Source: CAYSPT01 sp964432985 (lineage in GTDB: Bacteria; Muiribacteriota; CAYSPT01). From it: a stretch of 27,736 nt of DNA. The notes beneath the pieces are model-generated. The model was not told where the DNA came from. It worked only from the letters and a program-made list of their open reading frames with translations, and did no database searches. Below are positions 8,862 through 17,841 of this stretch, in pieces. The position numbers were made by a program, and so were the translations under genes. How positions within the stretch are numbered: position 1 is the first letter of the stretch; every line of letters starts with the position of its first letter. The stretch lies in contig CAYSPT010000067.1 in the NCBI GenBank assembly GCA_964432985.1, positions 1 through 27,736 of the forward strand, given 5' to 3'.

Positions 8862-10703
8862 TTATTCTTCCAGCAGTTTCAAAGCCAGTGAGACCCGGCC
8901 CATGGGCGCGCTCACCTGCACTCCCTGTATAAAGGGTCTGGCTTCTCCCAGGAGTTTGCGCGCTATGGCAACTCCTTCCTGCAAAGCGGTGTCCCTGCCT
9001 CTGCGGCTTGCTGTCCTCATTCTTTCAATTATTTCCTCCGGGATGGTCACTTCCGGGATTTCATTATTGAGAAATTCTGCGTTGGAAAAACTGGTTAATG
9101 GCCATATCCCGGCAATGATGGGAATGGGGACGGGGGCTGCCAGTTTCAGAAATTTCTCGAGAACATCGACATTAAAGACCGGTTGTGTTATTGCATATCC
9201 AGCTCCGGCTTCAATTTTCAACTTGAACCGCATCACTTCTTCTTCCAGATTCAGAGCTCCCGGATTGACGCCTACCCCGGTGAAGAACGAGGTTTGATTT
9301 CCGATGGGATTGCATCCCATGTCGAGTCCTCGATTGAACCGGCTCACCAGGTTTACCAACCCGATTGAGTCTATGTCGAAAACAGCCGTGGAATCAGGAT
9401 AAGGACCCATTTTGGGAGGATCTCCCGTGACAATAAGAAGGTTCTTGATTCCCATGGCCGCCGCCCCGAGAAGATCGGACTGCATCCCGAGGAGATTTCG
9501 GTCACGGCAGCAATAATGGCAGATAGGTTCAATACCTACTTTTTCAAACAGAAGAACAGACAGTGCCAGGGCGCTCATACGGCATTGAGCCCGCGGTCCG
9601 TCGGGAATATTGGTGGCGTCGACTCCAGCCTCTTTGAGTTTTGTTGCTCTGCTCAATACACGCTCGATTGATACACCCCGGGGAGGGACCAGCTCCACTG
9701 TGGAAACGAACTCGCCCCTGGAGAGTTTAGCCGCGAACCGTGACCGCTCGGCGACGGGTACAGGTGTTGCTCCTGAGAACCCCTCGGGAGTGTCCGTCTC
9801 TTTGATTTCGCATTGCATCCTGACATGCGAAATTGCTCTGACAGCTTTGTTCATCTCTTTGATATGCTCGGGAGTCGTGCCGCAGCATCCGCCGATGATA
9901 CGAGCACCTACCTGGATGAAAAGCCGTGCGTATTTGGCCATATATTCAGGAGAACACAGGTACACGGTGCGGCCCTGGACCGTCCTGGGGAAGCCTGCGT
10001 TGGGAACGGCGCTTACGGGACAGGTCACTGCCTGGCACAAGGCCCTGATTGGTTCGAGCATCTTGCTTGGTCCGACGCTGCAGTTCAAACCCACTGCGCT
10101 GGCCCCCGCTTTTTCCAGTTCTGGTCCGAAAATCTCCGGGGAATGTCCGAAAGCGGTGACCCCGTCTTCCCCCACGCTCATCTGGGCAATGAACGGAATC
10201 GCTCCCAGATCATGCAGAGCTTGTGCCGCCTGGAGGATTTCAGCCAGATCGGAGAAGGTCTCCAGAATTATGAGATCGGCTCCTCCTTCAAGCAGCGCTT
10301 CGGCCTGCTCCTTGAATAACCGGCGTGCTTCTTCCTGCGAAATGGTGCCAAAGGGCTCGATTCGCTCCCCCAGAGGACCGATGGACCCGGCCACGAACAG
10401 ATTCAAACCGGCCACTTCTCTGGCAATCTTAGCTCCTTGCAGGTTAATGTCGTACAATCGGTCGTCGAGACCTGATTTGTTCAGCTTGATCCGATTGGCG
10501 CAGAACGTGTTGGCCGTGAGTACTTCTGCGCCCGCTTTGGCGTATTCGGTCAAAACCTTCTTAACCAGTTGCGGACGGAACAGGTTCAGCCCCTCATAGC
10601 TTTGATGCATAGGAATTCCCGCTTCGTAAAGCCTGGTTCCCATGGCTCCGTCAATAAGCAATGGTTTTCCTGTGGAAAGCCGATCCAGAAACGCGTTACT
10701 CAT
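8862..10703 (-). CDS. Bifunctional homocysteine S-methyltransferase / methylenetetrahydrofolate reductase
   Basis: This 613-residue fusion resembles Bacillus YitJ. Residues 1-300 form a homocysteine S-methyltransferase domain (LLIDGAMGTRLYEAGI). Its zinc ligands are Cys208 (GLNCSVGP) and Cys273/274 (GGCCGTTPEHI). Residues ~325-605 are a MetF-like FAD-dependent MTHFR barrel with the expected Glu (STVELVPPRG), a TGDPP loop and a GNQTSFFTG segment. The reductase half makes 5-methyl-THF; the other half transfers a methyl group to homocysteine, from a donor that sequence alone does not fix. Its ATG overlaps the metH stop (ATGA), so translation is probably coupled and the pair forms one operon. All expected zinc ligands are present, so both halves look active. 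Confidence 0.9.
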   Translation of the reverse strand: MSNAFLDRLSTGKPLLIDGAMGTRLYEAGIPMHQSYEGLNLFRPQLVKKVLTEYAKAGAEVLTANTFCANRIKLNKSGLDDRLYDINLQGAKIAREVAGLNLFVAGSIGPLGERIEPFGTISQEEARRLFKEQAEALLEGGADLIILETFSDLAEILQAAQALHDLGAIPFIAQMSVGEDGVTAFGHSPEIFGPELEKAGASAVGLNCSVGPSKMLEPIRALCQAVTCPVSAVPNAGFPRTVQGRTVYLCSPEYMAKYARLFIQVGARIIGGCCGTTPEHIKEMNKAVRAISHVRMQCEIKETDTPEGFSGATPVPVAERSRFAAKLSRGEFVSTVELVPPRGVSIERVLSRATKLKEAGVDATNIPDGPRAQCRMSALALSVLLFEKVGIEPICHYCCRDRNLLGMQSDLLGAAAMGIKNLLIVTGDPPKMGPYPDSTAVFDIDSIGLVNLVSRFNRGLDMGCNPIGNQTSFFTGVGVNPGALNLEEEVMRFKLKIEAGAGYAITQPVFNVDVLEKFLKLAAPVPIPIIAGIWPLTSFSNAEFLNNEIPEVTIPEEIIERMRTASRRGRDTALQEGVAIARKLLGEARPFIQGVQVSAPMGRVSLALKLLEE

Positions 10704-13700
10704 GGTTGCACCGACCGTTCTACTACTCTGGCGAGCAGGGCTGATACCGAGTGTTCGGGTATCATCTGGAAGGTTTCACTGAGCCGGATGCCAATCTCTT
10801 CGGGTTTGAGCACGGTGAACAGTTCTTTCTGATTACTGAGGTCCGGGCAGGCAGGATAACCGAAACTGAACCTGCGCCACCGTCTCACCGGATCATTAAT
10901 GGGTGTCGATAATTCTTCCACGATCTGCCGGTTGAGTCGCTCGGCCAGAGCTTCAGCCAGCTGTGCGAAAAAACCATGCCAGAGAAAATAATCCTGGAAG
11001 CGGTCATCTCGCTTAAGCTTATCGAGAAACTCCGCTGGCCGCTGCCCAACGGTGACCACGAAAAGCGGGAGTACATCGTACATTACATCGGTTGTAGCGC
11101 TTTCACCGGACAGAAAGAGCCGGGGCAGCGATAATCTCCTTGGGGTGCTTGCGGCAGAGGGTTCGGGAAAGATAAATCTGGCGGCCGGCAAAGAGCTTCC
11201 CTGCTCGTAGATATGAATGGTGTTGTCCCGGGAATGGCATCGGAAATAGCCGCAAACCGCCCGCGCTTCAACAATAGCCTCATCAAGCACCTGCTGTTTC
11301 ATGGACTCCAGTCGCTTGCCCGCCTGTTTCCTGTCAACCGGCGTGTCCGCAGTTTTCCAGTGGAATCGCCTGAGGTGGTTTTCGTCGAGCAGCTCGAATG
11401 CAGCTGACAGGTCGACAGAATCCAGTATCTTTCTTCCGAAATAAGGTGGATGTGGTAAGGAGGCAGGTACAACCGGTTCAGGCTTTGCTGAATTCTGCTC
11501 ATTAGTAATGTGCACCGGATCCCTGAGGGTTTTCCCGATTGGGGTGGACGAGGTGGTTGGGGTAGATCCTTCCGCCAGGGCTTTTTCCCTGGTGGCAGGG
11601 TTGGTAATGAACTGCACTATTTTCAGCCCGTCAAGAGCGTCCCGGGCATAGTAAACAGGGCCGTCATACACGGTTCTGAGCTTGTTTTCCACGTAGGATC
11701 TTCGAAGCGCGGCGCCGCCCAGAATGAACGGTATAACACTTCCCCGGGTCTGAAAATCCTTCAAAACCTGCTCCATTTCCATGACCGAACGAGTGAGCAG
11801 TCCGCTCAGTCCCACCACATCGGCACCGGTTTCCTCTGCAGCTTTCAAGATCTGTACTGATGTCTGCTTGACTCCAATATTGACAACGGTGATCCCACTG
11901 CTGGATAAAACCATGTCCACCAGGTTCTTTCCGATATCGTGGACGTCTCCTTTTACTGTGCCCAACACTATTTTTGCCGGCCGGGTGAGGCCTGTTGAAT
12001 CGCGCTGTTCATCCAGGTGCGCACGAAGGAAATCGAACGATTTTTTTACTACTTCTGCCGCCGCCAGCACGGATGGAAGCTGCAAGTGCCCCTTCTCAAA
12101 GTGAGATCCTACTTCGTTCATTGCATTGAGCAGGATTGCGTTGAGTATTTCATCAGGCGTCATTGAAACGAGGCATTCTTCGAGCGCCTCTTCAATTCCG
12201 GCTGCCGTTCCGGCCAGCACGGCTTTGTTAATCCTGTCTCCGGGTGAAAGCCTCTCCGTAGCGGCAGGTTTTGTTTGTGGTGTCACCTTTCCCTTTTTAG
12301 CTGGCGGAAATGCCTGGTTGAAATCGGCAAGGGCATCTGTACCGCTCCTGCGCCCGGGGTAAATGAGATCGAGGGCCAGGTTCAGCGACCGCTCATCTAT
12401 CTCGTCCGGCCTTAACAGCTTTTTCCTGCTGATGATGGCGATATCAAGGCCGTGCCGTACAGCCTCCCAGAGAAATACGCTGTTGAGGATCTTTCTGGCG
12501 GTTCTGGACAGGCCGAAAGAAATGTTGCTGACGCCAAGCACGATGAGACAGGCAGGATACTTTTGCTTGAGAAGCTTGATGGCCTCAAGGGTTTCCAGGG
12601 CACTTCCCCGTAGTTCATCGGTTCCGGTCCCCAGAGGAAGCGTCAGTGGATCGAACATGAGGTCCCGCTGGGGAAAGCCGAAATGCCCAACCGCCAGCGA
12701 ATGAAGGCGGTCTGCTATCTCTAATTTCCGCTCTCTCGGTACGGCAATACCTTGTTCGTCGAGTGTCATGGCCAGCACAGCCGCGCCGTGCGTCCTGGCT
12801 GTTTCGAGTGAGTATTTGAGATGGTCTTCTCCCCGTTCGAGGTTGATTGAATTGACCACGAATTTACCCGGGAGCGTACGGCCGGCAGCGTCGATCACTT
12901 CCGGTTCCGTAGTGTCGATAAACAGCGGGGTATGAAGAGTTTTTCCGAGGGACTCCACAGCCCAGGCCATGTCGGAGCGTTCGTCTCCGTCAACGGTTGC
13001 TACGCACAGATCGAGAACCTGTGCGCCATCATCTTCGAGAGTCTGAGCAACTTCGCGGAGCCTGTCCTTGTCATGTTGCTGGACGATGCCTCGGAATTTT
13101 TTTCTCCGGGTGGTGGAATTCATTTCCTCTGCTACCAATAAAGGTTTTGGTGATGCATCAAGAGAGACCATGGAGAAGATGCTCGATATGGATGGTGGAA
13201 ATCCCTGGGCTGGAGTCCGTGGGGATATGTTAGCTACCGCGGAGGACAGAGCGGCAATGTGCTCCGGCCGGGTTCCACAGCAACCTCCGGCGGCATTCAA
13301 CCCTGTCTCCATGGCCAGATGGGCCAATCTCCGGGCAAACTCTTTCGGCCCCAGTGTAAACACTGTTTCGTCATCCACAAGTTCCGGCAGACCGGCATTC
13401 GGCTGGCACGATACCGGCCGGGTTGAAAGACCGGATATGGTTCTCATGGGTTCGACCATTCCCCCTGGTCCCACACCGCAGTTGATACCTGTCATTGCAA
13501 CCGGTAGCGATTCCAGAACACAGAGGATCGCTTCCGGTTCACTCCCCAGGAGCGTTCTGCCTTTTTCATCAATGGTGAACTGGACTACGAGAGGAAGTCG
13601 TTGCCTGAGTTTTTTCATGACAGTGTCAGCTGCTGCCACCGCGGCCCGAATTTGGAGCACATCCTGACATGTTTCGAAGATGAGAATATCGCATCCCTCT

Positions 13701-14149
13701 GTGATAAGGAATTCGACCTGCTGCTCATAGCTGGTTTTCAAGCAGGCGTAAGTAACGTGTCCCAGGGAAGGGAGGTGTGATGTCGGACCGAGCGAACCGG
13801 CCACGAGCGTGGTATTTTTGAAATCTCTCGCAACATCACGGGCCAGCCTGGCGGCGGTCCGGTTTATGTCCGCCGCAAGATGCTGAAGCCCATGTTCCTC
13901 CAGGGAGAGAGATGAGGCACAAAAAGTGTTGGTTTCAATAATATCGGCCCCTGCATTGATATAAGAGGCATGAATTTCCTGAACGAGATCGGGCCTGGAG
14001 AGCACCAGCAGTTCATAGACTCCCGGATTACCCTGGAAATCATCCGAAGAGGGTCCGGCAGCCTGGAGGCTGGTCCCCATTCCTCCGTCAAATATGACAA
14101 TTTTCTCCTGCAAAAGCCGTTCGAACAAGTCAGGTTCAACTTCCGTCAT
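10700..14149 (-). CDS. metH: Cobalamin-dependent methionine synthase
   Basis: The protein is about 1,149 residues and has the full MetH domain order. The homocysteine domain (1-310) has zinc ligands Cys224 (GINCGVGPGG) and Cys290/291 (GGCCGTRPEHI). The pterin-binding barrel (~335-590) has NSINLERGED and GVSNISFGL. The cobalamin cap (~640-715) is followed by the B12 Rossmann domain with GDVHDIGKNLV (His ~736), SGLLTRS and LGGAA. The C-terminal reactivation domain carries the AdoMet motif RxxxGYPACPD (~1,092-1,102). It methylates homocysteine using 5-methyl-THF. The pterin domain is somewhat divergent (EEMNSTTRRKKF where GERTN is usual). An ATG at 14,168-14,170 also opens the frame, but only the ATG at 14,147-14,149 has a good ribosome binding site (AGAGGA, 8 bases upstream). 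It is first in a two-gene operon. No cobalamin or SAM riboswitch fits in its short leader. Confidence 0.93.
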   Translation of the reverse strand: MTEVEPDLFERLLQEKIVIFDGGMGTSLQAAGPSSDDFQGNPGVYELLVLSRPDLVQEIHASYINAGADIIETNTFCASSLSLEEHGLQHLAADINRTAARLARDVARDFKNTTLVAGSLGPTSHLPSLGHVTYACLKTSYEQQVEFLITEGCDILIFETCQDVLQIRAAVAAADTVMKKLRQRLPLVVQFTIDEKGRTLLGSEPEAILCVLESLPVAMTGINCGVGPGGMVEPMRTISGLSTRPVSCQPNAGLPELVDDETVFTLGPKEFARRLAHLAMETGLNAAGGCCGTRPEHIAALSSAVANISPRTPAQGFPPSISSIFSMVSLDASPKPLLVAEEMNSTTRRKKFRGIVQQHDKDRLREVAQTLEDDGAQVLDLCVATVDGDERSDMAWAVESLGKTLHTPLFIDTTEPEVIDAAGRTLPGKFVVNSINLERGEDHLKYSLETARTHGAAVLAMTLDEQGIAVPRERKLEIADRLHSLAVGHFGFPQRDLMFDPLTLPLGTGTDELRGSALETLEAIKLLKQKYPACLIVLGVSNISFGLSRTARKILNSVFLWEAVRHGLDIAIISRKKLLRPDEIDERSLNLALDLIYPGRRSGTDALADFNQAFPPAKKGKVTPQTKPAATERLSPGDRINKAVLAGTAAGIEEALEECLVSMTPDEILNAILLNAMNEVGSHFEKGHLQLPSVLAAAEVVKKSFDFLRAHLDEQRDSTGLTRPAKIVLGTVKGDVHDIGKNLVDMVLSSSGITVVNIGVKQTSVQILKAAEETGADVVGLSGLLTRSVMEMEQVLKDFQTRGSVIPFILGGAALRRSYVENKLRTVYDGPVYYARDALDGLKIVQFITNPATREKALAEGSTPTTSSTPIGKTLRDPVHITNEQNSAKPEPVVPASLPHPPYFGRKILDSVDLSAAFELLDENHLRRFHWKTADTPVDRKQAGKRLESMKQQVLDEAIVEARAVCGYFRCHSRDNTIHIYEQGSSLPAARFIFPEPSAASTPRRLSLPRLFLSGESATTDVMYDVLPLFVVTVGQRPAEFLDKLKRDDRFQDYFLWHGFFAQLAEALAERLNRQIVEELSTPINDPVRRWRRFSFGYPACPDLSNQKELFTVLKPEEIGIRLSETFQMIPEHSVSALLARVVERSVQP

Positions 14150-14208
14150 GAACACGTTCCTCTTCATCATGATAATAAGAGATTAGACACCGGGCAAATC
14201 CAGATTTG

Positions 14209-14237
14209 AAGATACAACCAGACGGTACATCTGTCAA
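14209..14237 (-). promoter_or_regulatory. Promoter of the metH operon
   Basis: On the minus strand TTGACA (14,237-14,232) is separated by 17 bases from TATCTT (14,214-14,209). This places transcription start near 14,202 and gives a leader of about 50 bases before the metH ATG. The -35 is perfect and the -10 matches 4 of 6. Confidence 0.6.
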
Positions 14238-14247
14238 CCTTCCTTAA

Positions 14248-14277
14248 TTGACCATTACAGCGCTTATCTGGTATTAT
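14248..14277 (+). promoter_or_regulatory. Promoter of the radical SAM gene
   Basis: On the plus strand TTGACC (14,248-14,253) and TATTAT (14,272-14,277) are 18 bases apart, so start would be near 14,284. It is back-to-back with the metH promoter. The 34-bp palindrome at 14,293-14,326 would fall in the transcribed leader. Confidence 0.5.
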
Positions 14278-14292
14278 CGTTAAAGGCTGCGG

Positions 14293-14326
14293 TATACCCG
14301 AATAATTCATGAATTATTCGGATATA
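14293..14326. repeat. 34-bp near-perfect palindrome in a 5' leader
   Basis: The centre, 14,298-14,321, is a perfect 24-bp palindrome; its left half is CCGAATAATTCA. One mismatched pair (14,297/14,322) is followed by matching TATA on both sides. It ends 5 bases before the AAGGA ribosome binding site of the radical SAM gene. It could be a dimeric-repressor operator or an RNA hairpin controlling translation. No U-tract follows, so it is not a classic terminator. Confidence 0.85.
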
Positions 14327-14340
14327 TTGCAAGGAATGTG

Positions 14341-15291
14341 GTGGATAATAGAGTGGCTGAGGAGCAGATTCCCCGGGACTACCGGCAGGGTGCGAACGAA
14401 CTGCCTGCGGCCGGCCCGAATGTATTCGTGGAAATTACCAGCCAGTGCAACCATTCCTGCCCGGCTTGCCCGCAAGCACATCTTGCCCGTCCCCGGGCTG
14501 ACATGGACCAGGAAACCTATGCTGTACTCATCAAGCGAATTGAAGAATTTGCAGCCGCGGGCGGAGAACCGGGCGGAGAACCGGGCGGGGAACTTCTTGA
14601 AGTGACATTCTCGCTGTATGGGGAACCGTTACTGCATCCGAACATACTGGAGTATCTGGACTGTTTGACACCGCTGAAGGTACGGGTATTTATCGAGACG
14701 AACGGCGAATTGCTCGACGAGAGGATGTCCAGGGCTATTGTTGCAAATCCTGTGGTAGATTCAATTATAATCGGGTTGGATGCCACCACTGTCGAAACGT
14801 ACGAAAAGGTGCGTCCCGGAGGAATATTCAGTCTCGTTCAAGAGAACATCGCCCGGTTGCTTACATGTCGTAAAGACGCCCGGGGTGAGCGGCCGTTGGT
14901 TGGAGTCTCTTTTTTGAGAATGAAGGAAAATGATCACGAACTTCTTGATTTTTATACTCACTGGCGTTCCAAAGTTGATCATGCGATGATACTTGGACAC
15001 AATGATTACTCGGGACATTTGCCGGATAGAAAGGCGGCCGATTTCACCCCGCTGCGCCGAACGGCCTGTAGAAGAATCCGCAGCAGTTTGACCATTCTGC
15101 AAAATGGGACCTATGTACTGTGCCCGCAGGATTATGAGGGGGAAACCGGGACGAGTAATGTACGGGATCTGTCGTTTACAGAAGCCTTTGAACGGAAACA
15201 GATAGAAAAGGTCCTGGCACATCAAAGAAAAGGTGAATTTGACATTTTGCCGTTTTGTGAGCAGTGCGATAAGTGGTATCTGCCACTCTAG
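14341..15291 (+). CDS. Radical SAM protein with SPASM-like C-terminus
   Basis: This 317-residue enzyme has the radical SAM cluster motif C36xxxC40xxC43 (QCNHSCPAC), a glycine/Glu-containing strand (FSLYGEPLLHP), and a partial TIM barrel ending near residue 230. A C-terminal SPASM-like region follows, with TACRRIRSSLTILQNGTYVLCPQD and CEQCDKWY, which could hold an auxiliary iron-sulfur cluster. Related proteins modify peptides, tRNA or cofactors; the substrate is not evident and no precursor peptide gene is adjacent. GTG at 14,341 is preferred over the adjacent GTG at 14,338 because AAGGA sits 5 bases upstream. A 12-bp in-frame repeat (14,559-14,594) encodes GEPGGEPGGE in the barrel and looks recently expanded. 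Confidence 0.85.
   Translation: MDNRVAEEQIPRDYRQGANELPAAGPNVFVEITSQCNHSCPACPQAHLARPRADMDQETYAVLIKRIEEFAAAGGEPGGEPGGELLEVTFSLYGEPLLHPNILEYLDCLTPLKVRVFIETNGELLDERMSRAIVANPVVDSIIIGLDATTVETYEKVRPGGIFSLVQENIARLLTCRKDARGERPLVGVSFLRMKENDHELLDFYTHWRSKVDHAMILGHNDYSGHLPDRKAADFTPLRRTACRRIRSSLTILQNGTYVLCPQDYEGETGTSNVRDLSFTEAFERKQIEKVLAHQRKGEFDILPFCEQCDKWYLPL
14559..14594. repeat. 12-bp in-frame coding repeat, three copies
   Basis: gggcggagaacc occurs twice exactly, followed by gggcggggaact. The units keep the frame of the radical SAM gene and add Gly-Gly-Glu-Pro units in what should be a surface loop. Confidence 0.85.
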
Positions 15292-15311
15292 GGTAATATG
15301 CCGCTATAGTG

Positions 15312-15317
15312 TATAAT
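15312..15317 (+). promoter_or_regulatory. Possible -10 box of the diguanylate cyclase gene
   Basis: A perfect TATAAT lies 25 bases before the GTG start. No convincing -35 is seen 16-18 bases upstream, so the gene may instead be read from the radical SAM promoter 51 bp away. Confidence 0.3.
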
Positions 15318-15342
15318 CTTTTCTAGGAAGGGCAGGAGAAAC

Positions 15343-17802
15343 GTGGAAATAAGACGGACATTCCGGCCGTTCAGATCTCGTCATTTTCGCGGACAGGGCC
15401 AGGATCCAGACGAACCGGTCAAGTGGGGTTTACGGTCAAAACTGATCGCGGCATTTGTGATTGTGGCCGTGCTGCCAATTATCTTCCTGGGAGTGCGTTC
15501 CATTCGCAGCCAGCGTCGTCTGATCCGCCAGCAGATATACGAACGAAACCTGGCCATGGCCGAACTTATTGCCAAGGAAGTTGACAATACCATCCAGAGT
15601 GCCACTCGTCTGCTGGAAAATCTGGTCACCTTTCCCCGGGTACGCCTTATGGACCTGGAAGAGACCCAGAGTATACTCGACAAGTTGGTTACCCGGATTA
15701 CCGAGAAAAATGTGTTTAGGGCTCTTTGCCTGGTTGATAATCAAAGCGAAGCTATTATCAATACGGGTGTTTTTTCTCCCGATGAGGTAGCGCTCTCCTG
15801 GTACCTGGGAGTGGTGCAGGGCACTCACCTGGGGTACGAATCGCCGGTCCACCAGATCAGTGGCACCGATATTCCCGTGGTGACCGTGGTGAGGATTGTC
15901 AGAGACCATCTCTACAAGGTTGTGGGGGTCCTGGTCGGAGATGTTGATCTTTCTTATCTCGAAGACCTGGTTGACCTGGTTCAGTTGGAAAAAACGGGGT
16001 ATGCATATCTGGTCAACGAGAACGGCCGGATCATCGTGGCCGGCTCTCCCCGGGAAAGCCTCGAGCGGCCTACCCATGGCATCAAAGCCATGGGACGGGT
16101 AGAGGAAGCTGAGCAGCAGTATACAGTCGGTTCTGACTGCCTGAGTAAAGACAATATTCAGGAAGCTATCAAATGTTTCAAGCGCGCCATCGAATTGAAT
16201 CCCGCCGAAAGCCGCTACGAAACCCGGCTGGCTGACGGGTACCTTGAGGAAGTCAGCAAGAGAGGCAACGAGGCCTATCTTGATGCATTCATATCCCTGG
16301 AGCACGCAGTCAACAAGAATCCGAATACCCACAAAGGGCTTGAAGTAGAGGAAGCAGTTAGAGCACGACGGATCAAGTCCAAGATTGATTGGCGGCCGGT
16401 TAACTCGGCTGTAAGAGATGTGCTTTTCGATCAAAAAGGGATGAAACAATTCATAGATTACCGGGGAGACGATCAACTGGCTGTTTTTGCTTCTACCAGG
16501 CTTTTCGGAGACAGAACGTGGCGAAACTGGGGTGTGATCGTACAACAGACGGCCTCAGAAGCGTTTGCCCCGGTCCGGGCTATGATGTGGCGGGTCGTTT
16601 CAACGACAGGTATAGCCGCGCTGCTTGCCGCCGCTGTGGGTGTGCTGCTCGCTTTGTCAATCACCGGCCCTCTGGCCAAACTGGTGCGGGCCGTGCAAAC
16701 GGTATCGGCTGGAGATCTCAACCAGGAGATCAATATAGAAACACGTGATGAACTGGCCGATCTGGCGGATAACTTCAATCTGATGCGTGAAAACCTTCGT
16801 GACCGCATGGAAGAGCTCAACATACTCTACCGGGTCGGACAGACCATGAGTTCGGAGCTCGATTACGACAAACTCCTTTACCTCATCCTCGAAGAGGTTA
16901 TCCAGGTAATGGGTGCCGAGAAGGGCTCTCTCATGCTGCTTGATGAAGACACGGGTAAGCTGGTCATTCGAGTAGCCAAGGGCTTGGAAGAGGATATCAT
17001 CAAAGGTACCCGGATTGCTCCCGGCCAGGGAATCGTCGGCCAGGTTGTCCAGGCACGTAAGGCCATCCTGGTGGAGAATACCCTTGAGGAGCCCGGTTTC
17101 AAAGAGCTTAAAGGCAGAGAAGTGGAGCCCGGCACACTGCTTTCGGTCCCCTTGATGGTGCGGGGGTCTACCATCGGTGTGGTAAACGTTTCCAAATCCA
17201 TTCCCGGTAGTTTTGGCAGGAAGGACCTTAAATTGTTTGCCGGTCTTGCCAACCAGGCGGCAATCGCTTTAGAGAATGCTATCCTTTACAAAGAGGCTAT
17301 TACTGATGGCCTTACCCAACTGTTTATTCACCGGTACTTCCAACGGCGTCTCGATCAAGAAATGCGCCGGGCCGGCCGGTACGGCTCCCCGCTGACCTTG
17401 ACCATGCTGGATATTGACCACTTCAAATCCTTTAACGACAAGTACGGCCACCAGGTCGGTGACCGTGTGCTCAAAGTGGTCGCCGAGCTGCTGGCCAACA
17501 ATGTACGTAACGTTGATATCGTGGCCCGATACGGTGGTGAGGAGTTCGCGGTAATCAGCCCTGAAAAAACGAGTGAGGATTTCTGCATAGCGGCTGAACG
17601 CCTCCGAAAAGCTATCGAAGAGCACCCGTTTGAGGTAGATGGCGAGAGGGTTCAGATAACGATCAGTCTCGGTATCGCCACCTTCCCCGAAGATGCCGAG
17701 GAAAAGCACGAACTGATAGAAAAAGCCGATATGGCTCTCTACCAGGCCAAAGAGACTGGTCGAAACCGTTTCTGCTGCTGGCAAGACAGTTTAAGACCGT
17801 AG
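15343..17802 (+). CDS. Membrane diguanylate cyclase: Cache(+TPR)-HAMP-GAF-GGDEF
   Basis: This 819-residue c-di-GMP synthase has a transmembrane segment at ~28-50. An extracytoplasmic Cache-like sensor follows. It is interrupted at ~255-345 by a TPR-like insert (AIKCFKRAIELNPAES, then AFISLEHAVNKNPNT) and resumes with FIDYRGDDQLAVFASTRL...WGVIVQQ. A second transmembrane segment is at ~415-440, HAMP at ~440-492, and GAF at ~505-645. The GGDEF domain (~650-812) has an intact active site GGEEF (731-735). An RNVD inhibitory site sits five residues before it, so the enzyme should be active and feedback-inhibited. GTG at 15,343 has AGGAG 7 bases upstream. It lies 51 bp after the radical SAM gene and converges with the DUF6485-like gene. 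The ligand sensed is unknown. Confidence 0.92.
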   Translation: MEIRRTFRPFRSRHFRGQGQDPDEPVKWGLRSKLIAAFVIVAVLPIIFLGVRSIRSQRRLIRQQIYERNLAMAELIAKEVDNTIQSATRLLENLVTFPRVRLMDLEETQSILDKLVTRITEKNVFRALCLVDNQSEAIINTGVFSPDEVALSWYLGVVQGTHLGYESPVHQISGTDIPVVTVVRIVRDHLYKVVGVLVGDVDLSYLEDLVDLVQLEKTGYAYLVNENGRIIVAGSPRESLERPTHGIKAMGRVEEAEQQYTVGSDCLSKDNIQEAIKCFKRAIELNPAESRYETRLADGYLEEVSKRGNEAYLDAFISLEHAVNKNPNTHKGLEVEEAVRARRIKSKIDWRPVNSAVRDVLFDQKGMKQFIDYRGDDQLAVFASTRLFGDRTWRNWGVIVQQTASEAFAPVRAMMWRVVSTTGIAALLAAAVGVLLALSITGPLAKLVRAVQTVSAGDLNQEINIETRDELADLADNFNLMRENLRDRMEELNILYRVGQTMSSELDYDKLLYLILEEVIQVMGAEKGSLMLLDEDTGKLVIRVAKGLEEDIIKGTRIAPGQGIVGQVVQARKAILVENTLEEPGFKELKGREVEPGTLLSVPLMVRGSTIGVVNVSKSIPGSFGRKDLKLFAGLANQAAIALENAILYKEAITDGLTQLFIHRYFQRRLDQEMRRAGRYGSPLTLTMLDIDHFKSFNDKYGHQVGDRVLKVVAELLANNVRNVDIVARYGGEEFAVISPEKTSEDFCIAAERLRKAIEEHPFEVDGERVQITISLGIATFPEDAEEKHELIEKADMALYQAKETGRNRFCCWQDSLRP

Positions 17803-17841
17803 GTGTGACCGGAATACGGGTTCCGTCCTGCAGTGCGCTGG

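Noticed and set aside
9610..10599. 329-residue plus-strand open frame inside the methyltransferase-MTHFR gene
   Set aside because: The minus-strand enzyme has complete catalytic motifs across this region; the plus frame shows no recognisable domain.
14150..14340. Cobalamin, SAM or T-box riboswitch before metH
   Set aside because: The predicted leader is only about 50 bases and shows no B12-box or SAM-riboswitch core.
17803..17841. Terminator between the diguanylate cyclase and the DUF6485-like gene
   Set aside because: CGGAA-TACGGG-TTCCG forms only a 5-bp stem and has no T-tract on either strand.
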